Of a stretch of 43,163 bases of DNA, positions 1 to 9,171 are shown in pieces. Origin of the DNA: CAYTKU01 sp964550845 (GTDB lineage Bacteria > Patescibacteriota > Patescibacteriia > Magasanikbacterales > UBA922); contig CAZKAD010000004.1 of NCBI GenBank assembly GCA_964550845.1, positions 1 to 43,163 on the forward strand. Reading direction: 5' to 3'. The notes under the pieces were generated by a model. The model worked only from the letters and a program-made list of their open reading frames with translations. It ran no database searches and was not told the DNA's origin. Position 1 is the stretch's first letter. The number at the start of each line of letters is the position of its first letter. A program made the translations under genes and the position numbers.

Positions 1-56
1 AGAGCACTGCCCTGTCACGGCAGAAGTTGCGGGTTCGAGTCCCGTCCGGTCCGCCA
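1..56 (+). tRNA. tRNA-Asp (GTC), 3' part only
   Basis: The anticodon stem CTGCC/GGCAG encloses the loop CTGTCAC, giving anticodon GTC (Asp). It is followed by the variable loop, a T-arm with loop TTCGAGT, the acceptor strand, discriminator G and an encoded CCA at 54-56. The 5' half lies outside the window. A hairpin terminator follows at 72-102. The 3' end is overlapped on the minus strand by the reading frame of a serine recombinase, a usual arrangement for an element integrated at a tRNA end. Confidence 0.93.
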
Positions 57-1547
57 GTCGGAATTTAAAGACCGTTCAAAGATAAAGTTGAACGGTTTTT
101 TATATTCAATAAGCCAAATTCCATCTTTTAAAGTGGAGTTCGAAAGTAAAAATTTGAGCAATACCTGTCTTTCTTCAGTATTTGCTAAATCATAGTAGTC
201 CTTAGCGACTTTTGAGAGTTCTAAAATAGTTGAGGCAAATTTGTAATACTCAATATCTGCCTTTTTGTATTTAGCCAGTCGGACATCTAAATCATCAACC
301 TGTTTTGAATATTCCTCAAACTTCCTTTTATAAAAGTCTTCACCAATCTTTTTATCAAGTTTTTCTTCATACAAGGCATCCAAACGATCAACAAAAAGCT
401 GTTTCTTTTGTTCTAACCCAGCTCTTTCTACGTCTACAGTAGCACGCTTCATTTCCAAGGATTCTTTAAGTCCTTGCTCGATATAATCAGCAACCTCTAC
501 AGGCACGTTTAAACGGTCTAAATACTTCTCTAGCTGTTCAGATAACAAAGTCTCCTCTATGGGCTTCTGAGAGCATTCTGAGCGGTATTTAGTGCAACGG
601 TAATAGACATATTCCTTCCCAGAAGGTTTAATCTTTTTATCAGGAGAAACAGTCCTTCCACATTCACCACAGCGAATAATACCTCGAAAAAGGAATTGCT
701 TAGCTCCTTGTTTTACCTGAGCATTATTTGTAGTAGAATTTCCATTCATAACTCTTTGTACACGATCCCAAAGTTCTTTAGTTATCAAAGGCGTATGTAA
801 TCCATTATACACCATTCCCTTCCAATAAAAATTCCCATAATACAAATGGTTACTCAAAATTCTCTGAACAGTACTCTTGGTTATTACTTTCAACTTAGAG
901 CTTTGAGGAAAATTTGCAGGTATTACCATTCCCTCATTATAAAGCTTTTCTATAAGACCTTTCAAGGAGTACAACCCTGTGGCGTATAATTCAAACATAG
1001 AGACTACTAAGCCCCTATTTAGTTCATCTACCACAGGCCCCGCTCGCCCCTTTAATTCACCCATTTTATAGCCTAGTGGAGGCATACTACAAGGAAATAT
1101 ACCCTCCTCGGCTTTTTCCCTATTCCCCTTTTTTACCTCCTCACTGAGATTATCCACATAGTTCTTTGCCATCAGCACCTTGATACCATGTATCAACTTT
1201 TGGTGAGAAGAAGCGTCTTTTCCTATTACCTCATTTTCTTTCACTAAAAAAACCGTAACCCCAAGCTCGTCTATAGTAACGTAGTCTTTGAAGTTACGGT
1301 AAAGCCGATCTGTTTTTTCAACTAAGACCGTATTAACGTCTTTATGTTTTTGAATATACTCAATCATTTTTCCAAATCCTGTCCTACCTGCACTTTTTGC
1401 TGTTTCGTCATCTTCAAACTCCTCTGCTATTATAAAATCATTTTTCTTGGCAAACTCCCAAAGAAGCCGTTTTTGTGCGGGTATCGAATATCCTTCCTCT
1501 TTTTGTTCACGAGAGGAAACCCGTACATAGAGAACGACTTTTTTCAT
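15..1547 (-). CDS. Large serine recombinase (site-specific integrase)
   Basis: Seen: about 510 residues. The N-terminal resolvase/invertase domain has YVRVSSREQ near residues 7-15, with Arg9 and the likely nucleophile Ser11, and EKTDRLYRN further on. A recombinase domain follows, then a zinc ribbon (CGEC ... C....C) near residue 300, then a long charged coiled-coil region. Known: large serine recombinases integrate and excise phages and elements at short att sites. I chose ATG 1547, 20 nt after the Res stop and preceded by AAAGG, over the TTG at 1571. Odd: the last 18 or so residues (..DWRTGRDSNPQLLP) are read from the complement of the tRNA-Asp terminator and 3' end, so the current C-terminus is made by the insertion site. 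Last gene of the restriction-modification operon. Confident about family, not about mobility today. Confidence 0.9.
   Translation of the reverse strand: MKKVVLYVRVSSREQKEEGYSIPAQKRLLWEFAKKNDFIIAEEFEDDETAKSAGRTGFGKMIEYIQKHKDVNTVLVEKTDRLYRNFKDYVTIDELGVTVFLVKENEVIGKDASSHQKLIHGIKVLMAKNYVDNLSEEVKKGNREKAEEGIFPCSMPPLGYKMGELKGRAGPVVDELNRGLVVSMFELYATGLYSLKGLIEKLYNEGMVIPANFPQSSKLKVITKSTVQRILSNHLYYGNFYWKGMVYNGLHTPLITKELWDRVQRVMNGNSTTNNAQVKQGAKQFLFRGIIRCGECGRTVSPDKKIKPSGKEYVYYRCTKYRSECSQKPIEETLLSEQLEKYLDRLNVPVEVADYIEQGLKESLEMKRATVDVERAGLEQKKQLFVDRLDALYEEKLDKKIGEDFYKRKFEEYSKQVDDLDVRLAKYKKADIEYYKFASTILELSKVAKDYYDLANTEERQVLLKFLLSNSTLKDGIWLIEYKKPFNFIFERSLNSDWRTGRDSNPQLLP
72..102 (+). terminator. Rho-independent terminator after tRNA-Asp
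   Basis: An 8-bp perfect stem (CCGTTCAA at 72-79 with TTGAACGG at 88-95) is followed directly by TTTTTT. It lies inside the 3' end of the recombinase reading frame on the other strand. Confidence 0.85.
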
Positions 1548-1567
1548 AATAGTATAACCTTTACTTT

Positions 1568-4266
1568 TCAAACAATTTTTTTATATTCCTCTTCAAACTC
1601 TCCATTATTGTTTTCGTTAAATAAAGGTAGCCCAATCAAGTTATAGTTTTTACCTTCTATTTTAAGTACTTTTTTCTGTGAATATTTTTCAGTAATTTCT
1701 TTCAAAAATACATTTTTCCATTCATCTTTTTGTAATAGATTATCTCCCTTNNNNNNNNNNCAATAAAAACTTGATAATGTAAGTTTGTTTTATCTTTCAA
1801 GAATAAGATAAAATCAGGTTGAAAACCTCTTCCTGTGTCAAAATCAAAAATTTTGTATTGCTCTTCATTTCTAAGTAGATAGACTTCCTTGTATTTACCT
1901 CTCAAATCAAGCATTGTATTTTTAATAAACTCAATCAATCCTTTTTCTTCGCTTGTACCGTAAAACTGGTCTACTACATACCAATCTTCATATTTCAATT
2001 CATCTTCTAGTCTTTGACTATGTTGATCTTTTTTTACATTCTTGCGTACTTCTTCGCCAAAAAAATCTGACAAGCTATATGCTTCAAATTCTGTACCTTT
2101 GTGCGGGTTAATATGTTGCTTAAGCTCTGCAAATATCATATCTAGAGCTTTCAGAAGTACCTCTAATTTTTCCTTGTTTGTGATTTCATCAAAACTAGAT
2201 TTTACAGTTACAAGTTTAATTTTTAAGTCTCCAATCAGTTTTGTTCTAAAATCTTCCATTGATTCAACATCAATTTCTTGTCGCAAGGACTCAAATCGTA
2301 AAAGAGAAGACTGTTTTTTAGACTTTATACTTACAGCTTTATCAAAGATATGTTTTTCAAATTCTTTGATTGCTTTAGTAATAATCTTTTTATTTACATC
2401 ATTGATATTCAATCTATCTGTATCAGAATCTTCTTTATTAAAATCAATTTCTTGCTCTCTGATTCCAAGACTTTCCAAATCAAACTTAATCTCTAGATTA
2501 TCTTTTAAATAGTCTAATGTTTTTTGTTTTCTTTCAGGATTTTCAACCTGTTCATTCTTCCAAATTTTTACATTCTTAAAGAACGGATTTTCTGCAAAAC
2601 CTTGTTTAATCTTGAATCTCTTTTCTATTCTTCCGTCATCAATCAAACCTTTCTTCTTCAACTCTCGTTTTAATTCATCAATATATCTATGGTCAGAATC
2701 GCTATGATAATACAACTCTTCAAGTACTCGCATTTCATTACCAAGATTTTCATCAAACTTTCTTTTGTTTTTGATTTTGTCTTGATATGGAAACGGATAA
2801 TATCGTACGCCACGCCCAATCAACTGAATTTCAGAAACAGTAGTACTTCCCGCCTTTCTATTTCCATTACTATCTTTTCCTTCATCTCGTCCTGAATAGA
2901 GCCGTACAATATCAAACAAGTTTAAAACATCCCAACCTTCAGTCAATCTATATACAGTAAAGATTGCTCGTATATGATTATCTTTATCCTCAAGATTATT
3001 CAAAAGCTTATCCGTATCTTCATCAATATTTTCTTTTGTCTTTGCTTTGTTTGTTTTAGAGTTTGTAATAATACAGTTTCTCTCTGAAAAATTATCTTTG
3101 ATAAAAATTATTATTTCAGATTTATTTATTCCTTCACTTTTAATAAATTTAATCAAATCCAAGACTCTTGATTTACCTTGTTCATATGCGTCTTCGCCTT
3201 GAGTAAATCTATCTTCAATATTTTTTAGAAAATCAAAATCAGATACTTTTAGGTTTTTTATCATTACCAAAAATTCTTCAAAATCAATCTTTGATTCTTC
3301 AATAGTTTTACTTCTAAAAAGTATTACTGGCTTCCAGTTTGATAGGTTGTTTTTAAGGGCAATTTTGTGTCTGTACCAGCTAAAGAGAAGGGCTTGCAAT
3401 ATTCTTTCTTGTTTTTCTAGGGTAGAAGAAAGCAAGTTAATTTCTTTGGTATATCCAGCAGACAAAAATTCTTTTAATCCAAATTTATAGATAGTTTTAG
3501 GAGCGTATTTATCTATTACTTTTGGAATTTCAGGGATAGTAGCCGTAAATTCTAGAAGTACATTTTTGTTATCCTCTTTCTTTCCATTTTTGTTTAATAA
3601 CAATTCAATAACAGTATGCTCCCAACCTTTCTTTTCAATCTCTTCCGCCTTTGCTCCTTCTTTTAATTCGGTATATAAATCTAATTCTCCTTGAAGCTTC
3701 TTTGTATCTGTATTCAAGTGATGAGCTTCATCAGCCAGCATTACAATATCTTTCTTAATCAAATCATTGAGTAGCACCTGATTTTCTTTTTGAATATGAA
3801 TATCATTATAAAGCTGTTGAATCGTAGTCAGTTTTATTTCAATACCCTCATTACTTTTTGAAAAAGTTTCAACCTTTTTGATATTGATAGTTTCGTTATC
3901 AACCACAATTTTATCTGCAAAGAGATATTTATTATGAGTGTTATCAATAAAGTTATTTTCTGTTTTATAGATAATGTTCTTTTGATTCACAAAGAAGATA
4001 AACTTTCTGTATCCCTTCTTGTAGTAATGCAAAATACAGCTCGCCATTACGAGCGTTTTACCTGTACCTGTTGCCATATTAAACATCAAGTGAGTAGGTT
4101 CATTTTTACCTTCTATTCTTTTCTCATTAAGCAAAAGATACTGAAAAGCTTCTATCTGCCAGTCAAAAAACGGGTACTTTAAATTACTTGAGATATACTC
4201 AGGTATTTCGGGTTTCGGAGTACCGAAATCTATGGCATTTTTTATCTGTTCGTGTAATTCTGCCAT
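1568..4266 (-). CDS. res: Type III restriction enzyme, Res subunit (scaffold gap inside)
   Basis: Seen: superfamily 2 helicase with Walker A GTGKT at 67-71, DEAH at 179-182, and the motif VI-like IGRGVRYYPF near residue 480. A C-terminal nuclease begins at FQPDFILF near 820. Ten Ns at 1751-1760 break the frame. Directly after them the minus strand reads KGDNLLQKDEWKNVFLKEIT and stays open to TGA at 1568-1570. This matches the known type III ending in which PD...ExK is followed by G(D/E)xLL.KD.WK. Inferred: the gap hides about 5 nt coding the E-P of an EPK catalytic motif, so the gene is intact at about 897 residues. It starts 1 nt after the Mod stop, so it is translationally coupled. Role: ATP-driven cleavage together with Mod at unmethylated sites. 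Confidence 0.9.
1751..1760. other. Run of 10 N (assembly gap) in res
   Basis: The reading frames on the two sides (…FI before, KGDNLL after) join only if the missing length is 2 modulo 3, most simply 5 nt. The N run has placeholder length and creates an artificial frameshift. Confidence 0.97.
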
Positions 4267-4267
4267 A

Positions 4268-6276
4268 CTATTTTTTGCTATAAAAAGCTTTTGTTAATTT
4301 TTGGTCTTCAATACTAATTCCATATCTTTTATCAGCCATTTCACTCTCATTTACATACATCTGATTCAAATCAAGCATAGCCAAAAACATCTTCTTTTGC
4401 TGTTCAAGAGTAAGTTTTTTAAACTCTTCTTCTTTAATTATGTTTTCTTTGAAGTCTTTAATTTTTACATTGTAGTTAAGGAAATATTTCTCGCACAAAG
4501 TATCAAACAGTTTTACAAAAGCAGACAAATCTTTTGCATTTTGTATCTCCTCTTTTGCTTTTTCATTCCACTTAGAAAGCTCAAAATATATAAAATCGTC
4601 TTTTGAATTACTTCTCTTTAATACTTCTTTGATTCTGAGAGCTGTTACTGTTTGAATATAATCCATTTGTTCAATCAAAATGAATTTTCTATTTCCCTTA
4701 TCTTCTTCATTGAGATTCAAAACTGCGTGTCCTGTTGTACCTGAGCCAGCGTGATAATCCAAAACAATGGCATCTTTGTCATCTTGAACAACCGCATAAA
4801 TTGCATCATAGACATTCCAAAGGGATTTTGGAAAACTAAAATTTGATTCAGGGACTAAATCTTTTACAAGCTTTGTTCCATATTCGTTAGCGTCATATCT
4901 TTTATCAATCCAAACTGTTTTATATTGTCCAAAATCTTTTCCAATTTGAATATCATAAACTCCATCTTTTTCTACAACAGCCAATAAATCTTTTATTTCT
5001 TCAACACTCTGCTTTGCGTATCGCCACTTCCTTTCAACGCCTTCTTTATCTATTGGATAAATTTCAACAAAGTCTCCGTTATGTATATTTATTTTTGGAT
5101 GAAATTTATCATCACAAACTTCTCCAAAATCAATAACTTGTTTTGTGCATTTATCAACCAGAATCGGATAAAAACAGTTTTTTGCGTCTTTTCTTTCAGA
5201 TTCGCTACCCCAATTTCTTAAATTAGAGAAAGAAATATCNNNNNNNNNNCATCTGCAATTTTTCTATTCTTAATAGTTTTTGTTCCTTTAGGAAATATAA
5301 AGAAAGCATATTCGTGTGTATAAGAGAAATTTGTACCTTGAACACCTCTTGGATTATGAACAATAGTTACACAATGATTTTCATACCCCTTAAACATTTC
5401 GTTAATCAATACTCCAAGATACGTTTGCTCGTTTTCATCAATGGCGATAATCATAGCTCCGTCATCTGTAAGAAGGTCTTGAGCTATTTCTACTCTATTT
5501 TTCATAAACGTAAGCCAAGTAGAGTGATTAAAATTATTGTTGTATGTGAAAGTATTATTGCTACTTGGCGGATTATAAGGAGGATCAATATAGATGAGCT
5601 TTATTTTCCCAGCAAATTCAGATTTAAGACTATGCAAAGCAAGTAGATTATTACCTTTAATAATCAGATTCTCTTGTATTAAACCTGTTTTATCTCGTTT
5701 TATTTCTTTAACTGCTTCGCCATCTTTTTTGCTGTCTTTGGTAAATCTCTTCCAGTTTACAAGAGCTTTTCTATCAAAAAGTCTATCTATTTCATCGTGA
5801 GCAAGTATTTGATTAAAAAAAACTTCGTTTCTTTTTCCTTTCTCTTCCTCATATTTTTCAGTTTTATCAGAATATTCAAAATAAGTATCAGTACCTTCTT
5901 CTGTGCTTTGTCCACCTTCTAAGACACAATCCTTAAAAGGAAAATCTAGAACAACCTCACTTCTATTTTCAAGTAATCCACCATTATCAGCAAGCCCAAT
6001 CTTGTTTACGTATTGAGTATATGAATTATCAATCTTACTTTCATCTAAAAAGAATTTAAAATCTTGAATATTAAAAACATATACATCTTTAATTTTGGTA
6101 AAGAATTTTTCTTTTAATTCCTTACTATCGACTAGAAGAAAAATCAGTTTTTCATCAATTTTGTCAGCAGAATCTTTTACTTTTGTATAATTTAATTCTC
6201 CTGATTCAGGATCAACAAATACAGGCTCTGTTTTCAATATTTTCTCTAATGTTTGTTTTAATTTATTCATAATCAT
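4268..6276 (-). CDS. mod: Type III restriction-modification, Mod DNA methyltransferase (scaffold gap inside)
   Basis: Seen: the N-terminal half carries DPPY at 231-234 in IYIDPPYNPP. The C-terminal half carries the SAM-binding motif VLDYHAGSGTTG near residue 502. DPPY before FxGxG is the beta-class order of type III Mod enzymes. Ten Ns at 5240-5249 interrupt the gene. After them the minus strand reads DISFSNLRNWGSESERKDAK, with no stop into the C-terminal half, so this is one gene of about 666 residues if 2 nt are missing. Known: Mod gives N6-adenine methylation and the target recognition for Mod2Res complexes. Its ATG overlaps the upstream HTH gene stop (ATGA); an alternative ATG lies two codons later at 6270. 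Res follows after 1 nt. Confidence 0.92.
5240..5249. other. Run of 10 N (assembly gap) in mod
   Basis: The frame before the gap (..NRKIAD) and after it (DISFSNLRNWG) are continuous only if the missing length is 2 modulo 3. With ten Ns the gene appears split into two pieces. Confidence 0.97.
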
Positions 6277-6449
6277 TTAGTCTTTACATCGTTTAAGAAA
6301 TTATTAAATTCCTCTTTGTCGATTCTAAATTCTTTTCCTATTTTGTAAGCTTTCAAACGACCTGCTTTTATATAACGGTATATAGTCATATTGGAAACTC
6401 TCAACCTCTCCGCCAGCTCCTCGACTAAATAAAATTCTTTACTTTCCAT
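6273..6449 (-). CDS. Small excisionase-like HTH protein (58 aa)
   Basis: Seen: 58 residues beginning MESKEFYLVEELAERLRVSN, followed by an MTIYRYIKAGRLKAYKIGKE segment. This is the helix-turn-helix plus wing pattern of the excisionase/MerR-like HTH_17 family (LTVEEVAE.L.VS..TVYR.I..G.L.A.K.G). Its stop overlaps the Mod start by ATGA, and it starts 9 nt after the nuclease stop. Known: such proteins bind DNA as excision factors or as small regulators. Inferred: here it could control the restriction-modification operon or direct the recombinase; the sequence does not say which. Confidence 0.82.
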   Translation of the reverse strand: MESKEFYLVEELAERLRVSNMTIYRYIKAGRLKAYKIGKEFRIDKEEFNNFLNDVKTK

Positions 6450-6458
6450 ATATAAAAA

Positions 6459-7334
6459 TTATAAGGTTGATTCGTAAGACTGTTTTATCAAATCGAAAAC
6501 AGAGTCAACTTCTTTGACTGATTTGGCTTTAACCATACCCAAATACCCCCATTTATTCGTGGTAATATCCATTACTAAATTTTTGGGATCGTTATATTTT
6601 GGACTTCGCAAGAGGACGTTAATATATGACTTTCCAAATTCAAATCGGGTAAAGCTTTTTGTAGTACGATAAGTAATACCTACCTTTTGATCAACTATCT
6701 CCTCTACGCTTGGCAACATTTTTAACTTTTCTTGCAATTTATAAAACACTTCTTTGACCTCCGCAGAACACTTGTTGAGATGATAATCGAGGTCAAAGAT
6801 TATTTCTTCCTCAACTCGTTTTTCTTCTTTCTGTTTAAAAGCCTTAATGGTCTTTGGTGTATAAACGTTTTCGAGATACAAAATAGAGTTTTTATAGGGT
6901 ATATATTTTATCAATTCCACATTATCCAACTGCTGAACGGCTACAATCGTTCTGTTGTCAAAGCCCTGTGAGACTAAGACGATTCTTGGACTATCCCATT
7001 TTACCTTTATATCTTTTCCGAGTTTATCCGCTACCAATAGATCAAAGTGTTTTTTGTTCTTTCTGAGCCAGTCATAATAAAAAAGCCCTTGAACAACAAT
7101 AGCGTTATCTTGTCCCCATTTATATTCTATAATTACAGGTGAATTTGATTCATCAATAGCGAGGGTATCAATCCGACCATCTGTAGTAGGGTACTCATTG
7201 GCTAAAAACTTCATCCCTAGCAATGATTCGAGGTTATCCGAAAAGAAGTCCCGCAACTGTGCCTCGTTATCAAAATAGTTGATATTTAAAGCCACTTGAA
7301 CGGCTCCTTTATTTTTTATTTCAAAGATGGGCAT
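6459..7334 (-). CDS. PD-(D/E)XK nuclease-like protein with C-terminal DUF5655-like domain
   Basis: Seen: 291 residues. The N-terminal half has FLANEYPTTDGRIDTLAIDE followed by PVIIEYKWG, that is D-x(n)-ExK, the PD-(D/E)XK nuclease signature as in DUF91/NucS-like proteins. The C-terminal half (about 185-290), from LNKCSAEVKEVFYKL to the end, resembles the DUF5655 domain often attached to such nucleases. It starts 2 nt after the preceding small gene, so it is within the operon. Inferred: a defence or accessory nuclease working next to the type III restriction-modification pair. Substrate unknown; the family call rests on motifs only. Confidence 0.72.
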   Translation of the reverse strand: MPIFEIKNKGAVQVALNINYFDNEAQLRDFFSDNLESLLGMKFLANEYPTTDGRIDTLAIDESNSPVIIEYKWGQDNAIVVQGLFYYDWLRKNKKHFDLLVADKLGKDIKVKWDSPRIVLVSQGFDNRTIVAVQQLDNVELIKYIPYKNSILYLENVYTPKTIKAFKQKEEKRVEEEIIFDLDYHLNKCSAEVKEVFYKLQEKLKMLPSVEEIVDQKVGITYRTTKSFTRFEFGKSYINVLLRSPKYNDPKNLVMDITTNKWGYLGMVKAKSVKEVDSVFDLIKQSYESTL

Positions 7335-7336
7335 AT

Positions 7337-7483
7337 TTATTCTTTTGGGAGAGGTCTATAAATAACCTTCATCATGTTCAATAGCTTGGTGGCTTGATCC
7401 AAAGCGTCTTGATCTGATATTTCTTCACCAAATTGATTTTTATAGATTGTTTTAAACTTGTCTAATAGTTCTTTGCTGATCAT
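7337..7483 (-). CDS. Small hypothetical protein (48 aa), paralogue of 10579-10800
   Basis: Seen: 48 residues starting MISKELLDKF and containing EISDQDALDQ..KLLN..KV.YRPLPKE. The same pattern, EISDQEALRQ..ALL..VK.AYKP, occurs in the 73-residue protein at 10579-10800, so the two are related. It overlaps the upstream 52-residue gene by 32 nt in another frame and ends 2 nt before the nuclease start. Probably helical. Function not recognised; two copies on one element suggest an element-linked role. Confidence 0.7.
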   Translation of the reverse strand: MISKELLDKFKTIYKNQFGEEISDQDALDQATKLLNMMKVIYRPLPKE

Positions 7484-7610
7484 ATTGTCGTGAGTATTCA
7501 CCTAATAATTTGAGCCATTTTTGATACAATTCATCACTTGGATTTTGCCGATATTCTTTTACTACTTCTTCAATTTCCTTCTCTATCTTTTCGAGTAGGC
7601 TAGATTTCAT
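7452..7610 (-). CDS. Small hypothetical protein (52 aa), first gene of the restriction operon
   Basis: Seen: 52 residues starting MKSSLLEKIEKEIEEVVKEY, then NPSDELYQKWLKLLGEYSRQ; strongly helical and charged. It is the first gene after a good sigma70-type promoter (7717-7745) and a leader hairpin (7628-7666), and overlaps the next small gene by 32 nt. I do not recognise a defined family. The codon pattern, the amphipathic helices and the place in the operon support a real gene. Confidence 0.68.
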   Translation of the reverse strand: MKSSLLEKIEKEIEEVVKEYRQNPSDELYQKWLKLLGEYSRQYDQQRTIRQV

Positions 7611-7627
7611 ACTTGGATCTTAGTCCT

Positions 7628-7666
7628 GTCCGTTCGCCTTGCCTTTAGGGGGCAGGCTCACGGGAC
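7628..7666 (-). promoter_or_regulatory. Imperfect hairpin in operon leader
   Basis: On the minus strand GTCCCGT..CCTGCC pairs with GGCAAGG..ACGGAC around a loop of about 7 nt, with single-base bulges. It lies about 18 nt upstream of the ATG at 7610 and inside the roughly 100-nt leader. It could be a post-transcriptional control element or a leftover of another repeat. Confidence 0.4.
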
Positions 7667-7716
7667 AAAATGGACTTTCAAAAATGAAATAGATATTTGT
7701 GTAATACAGTGTGGCT

Positions 7717-7745
7717 ATTGTATCATAGTTTACAATGATTAACAA
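7717..7745 (-). promoter_or_regulatory. Sigma70-type promoter of the nuclease/restriction/recombinase operon
   Basis: Minus strand: TTGTTA (-35, 7740-7745), 17-nt spacer, TACAAT (-10, 7717-7722). It starts inside the last bases of the upstream rep gene region and points at the operon that runs from 7610 to the tRNA. Confidence 0.7.
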
Positions 7746-7750
7746 TCCAG

Positions 7751-8884
7751 TTATGATCTTCGAGGAGTGAATAACTCAAATTGCTCATGTTTTTCACGCA
7801 AATATAGGATCAAATGTGGGGTTTCTCCCTGTATTTCACCGACTTCGGAGGTTATTTCTATAATGTCCTTTTTAAACCTATGGCAAGTCGATTCTCCATA
7901 TCGTCCTTTCAATTCTGTGAGTACGGCTTGAACGCCAATTTTGACTGCCTTATTCACCAAATACGAGAGTTTTGCATGCTTATCCAAGGTCAAATTTTTT
8001 TCAATAAGTTTCCTTTCGATTTCGTTTTCTCTCATTTCAGCAAGGGTTACAATACACGCAAACTGGTTATCAAATGTGGTATCAAACACCTCCAAAAGTA
8101 TTTTTTTAGCAAGCTCTATATTCATGACATCCGCCAAAGTAAAATCCTTTTTCTTTCCTTCAATTCTCCTTCTAAGAAACGCATCAAGCGACTGTTGTCT
8201 CTGAAGTGAAAACTCAAATCGGATAAGATTTCTTTTTTGTTTGTGTTCTTTCATCCATTCGATCCATTCTTCCTCTATATTTGTAAAGCCGTTTGCTATA
8301 ACCTCTCCAAACTTATCATATATGCAATACCCTTGTGTAAGGTTATGGTACTTGAGTGCACACCCATCAGAATCATCGATATAGTCTCTTAAACGCCACT
8401 CTGTACGTTGTTTTTTCCCCATACTGGAAAACTGTTTTATAACTGCACGGGCTGAACCGTATATACTGGGTAAACGCAATAACTTTGAAAAATCAACTCT
8501 TTTTAGCACTGCATTCTTTACATTCTCAATTTCTACACCCACACCAGCCTCTTTAAGCACGGCCTGTAGTCTGGTATATATAGTAGGCAAATCAACCTCA
8601 GTAATTTCCCACAAGTTAGTACCATAGAGCAATTTTGGTAATGATACTTGCACCTCAATCGTATAGACCTTTTCAAAATCTCTTCCTCTTCGAATTGTTT
8701 GCACTTTCGGCGTGATCATCGGAAAGTATCTTTTCTGTGTTTTAATCTTTTTGTAAAAATTTGAGAATAACGTTTTTACGCTCACAGTTGAGTTTAATTG
8801 TTTTATGTTTGTAGCATCAAAAAAGCCATTCTCAACAAAAGAAAATTCTCCTTGTTCAAGCTGTAATACAACAGAGTCAATCAT
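7751..8884 (-). CDS. Phage/plasmid replication protein, filamentous-phage gene II-like
   Basis: Seen: 377 residues starting MIDSVVLQLEQGEF, with SLPKLLYGTNLWEITEVDLP near residue 85, NAVLKRVDFSKLL near 125 and LIRFEFSLQRQ near 225. These are the features I associate with the phage/plasmid replication protein II/X family (Phage_CRI and Phage_X domains), which nick the plus strand to start rolling-circle replication. Its ATG overlaps the stop of the 57-residue gene upstream (ATGA). A DnaA box and inverted repeats lie shortly upstream. Inferred: replication initiator of the integrated element, implying a circular form. The catalytic tyrosine was not identified; family confidence is moderate. Confidence 0.65.
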   Translation of the reverse strand: MIDSVVLQLEQGEFSFVENGFFDATNIKQLNSTVSVKTLFSNFYKKIKTQKRYFPMITPKVQTIRRGRDFEKVYTIEVQVSLPKLLYGTNLWEITEVDLPTIYTRLQAVLKEAGVGVEIENVKNAVLKRVDFSKLLRLPSIYGSARAVIKQFSSMGKKQRTEWRLRDYIDDSDGCALKYHNLTQGYCIYDKFGEVIANGFTNIEEEWIEWMKEHKQKRNLIRFEFSLQRQQSLDAFLRRRIEGKKKDFTLADVMNIELAKKILLEVFDTTFDNQFACIVTLAEMRENEIERKLIEKNLTLDKHAKLSYLVNKAVKIGVQAVLTELKGRYGESTCHRFKKDIIEITSEVGEIQGETPHLILYLREKHEQFELFTPRRS

Positions 8885-9054
8885 ACAGCACCCTCCTTCT
8901 TGATAATTCCCTCTCGGATAAGACGCTGTTCGATATTTCTTAATTGTCCAAAAAAACCATTTAGATTAAAAGTAGCCTCCTCTACGTCCGCAGGGTCTAC
9001 GCCAAGAAACTTTACCAGTGGATTTTCTTGAATATCAGAAACATGACCTGACAT
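8881..9054 (-). CDS. Small hypothetical protein (57 aa) coupled to the replication gene
   Basis: Seen: 57 residues starting MSGHVSDIQENPLVKFLGVD, ending IIKKEGAV, with its TGA inside the ATG of the replication protein (ATGA overlap at 8881-8884). The segment LVKFLGVDPADVEEATFNLN reads like a small helical domain. Family not recognised. Coupled translation suggests a replication accessory or copy-control role; this is inference. Confidence 0.68.
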   Translation of the reverse strand: MSGHVSDIQENPLVKFLGVDPADVEEATFNLNGFFGQLRNIEQRLIREGIIKKEGAV

Positions 9055-9077
9055 AAAAAACGGTCTACCTACATTGA

Positions 9078-9163
9078 GGAAAACCGCCTTTTGTGGATAA
9101 CTATTGTCAAAACAACTCCAATCTGATATAGTTTACCTAGGAACAAAATTCAGGTGGTTTTCC
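9078..9163. other. Candidate replication/control region: inverted repeats with DnaA box
   Basis: GGAAAACCGCC at 9078-9088 and GGTGGTTTTCC at 9153-9163 form an inverted repeat (10 of 11 pairs). Between them lie a DnaA-box consensus TTATCCACA on the minus strand (9092-9100), the palindrome CCTAGG (9136-9141) and a TTGACA on the minus strand. It sits directly upstream of the small gene and replication gene. It could be an origin or an operator. Confidence 0.5.
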
Positions 9164-9171
9164 ATTTGAAT

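Noticed and set aside
4268..6276. Mod as two pseudogene fragments
   Set aside because: The coding sequence continues without stops on both sides of the N run, and the second piece apparently starts at an internal TTG. A scaffold gap explains it.
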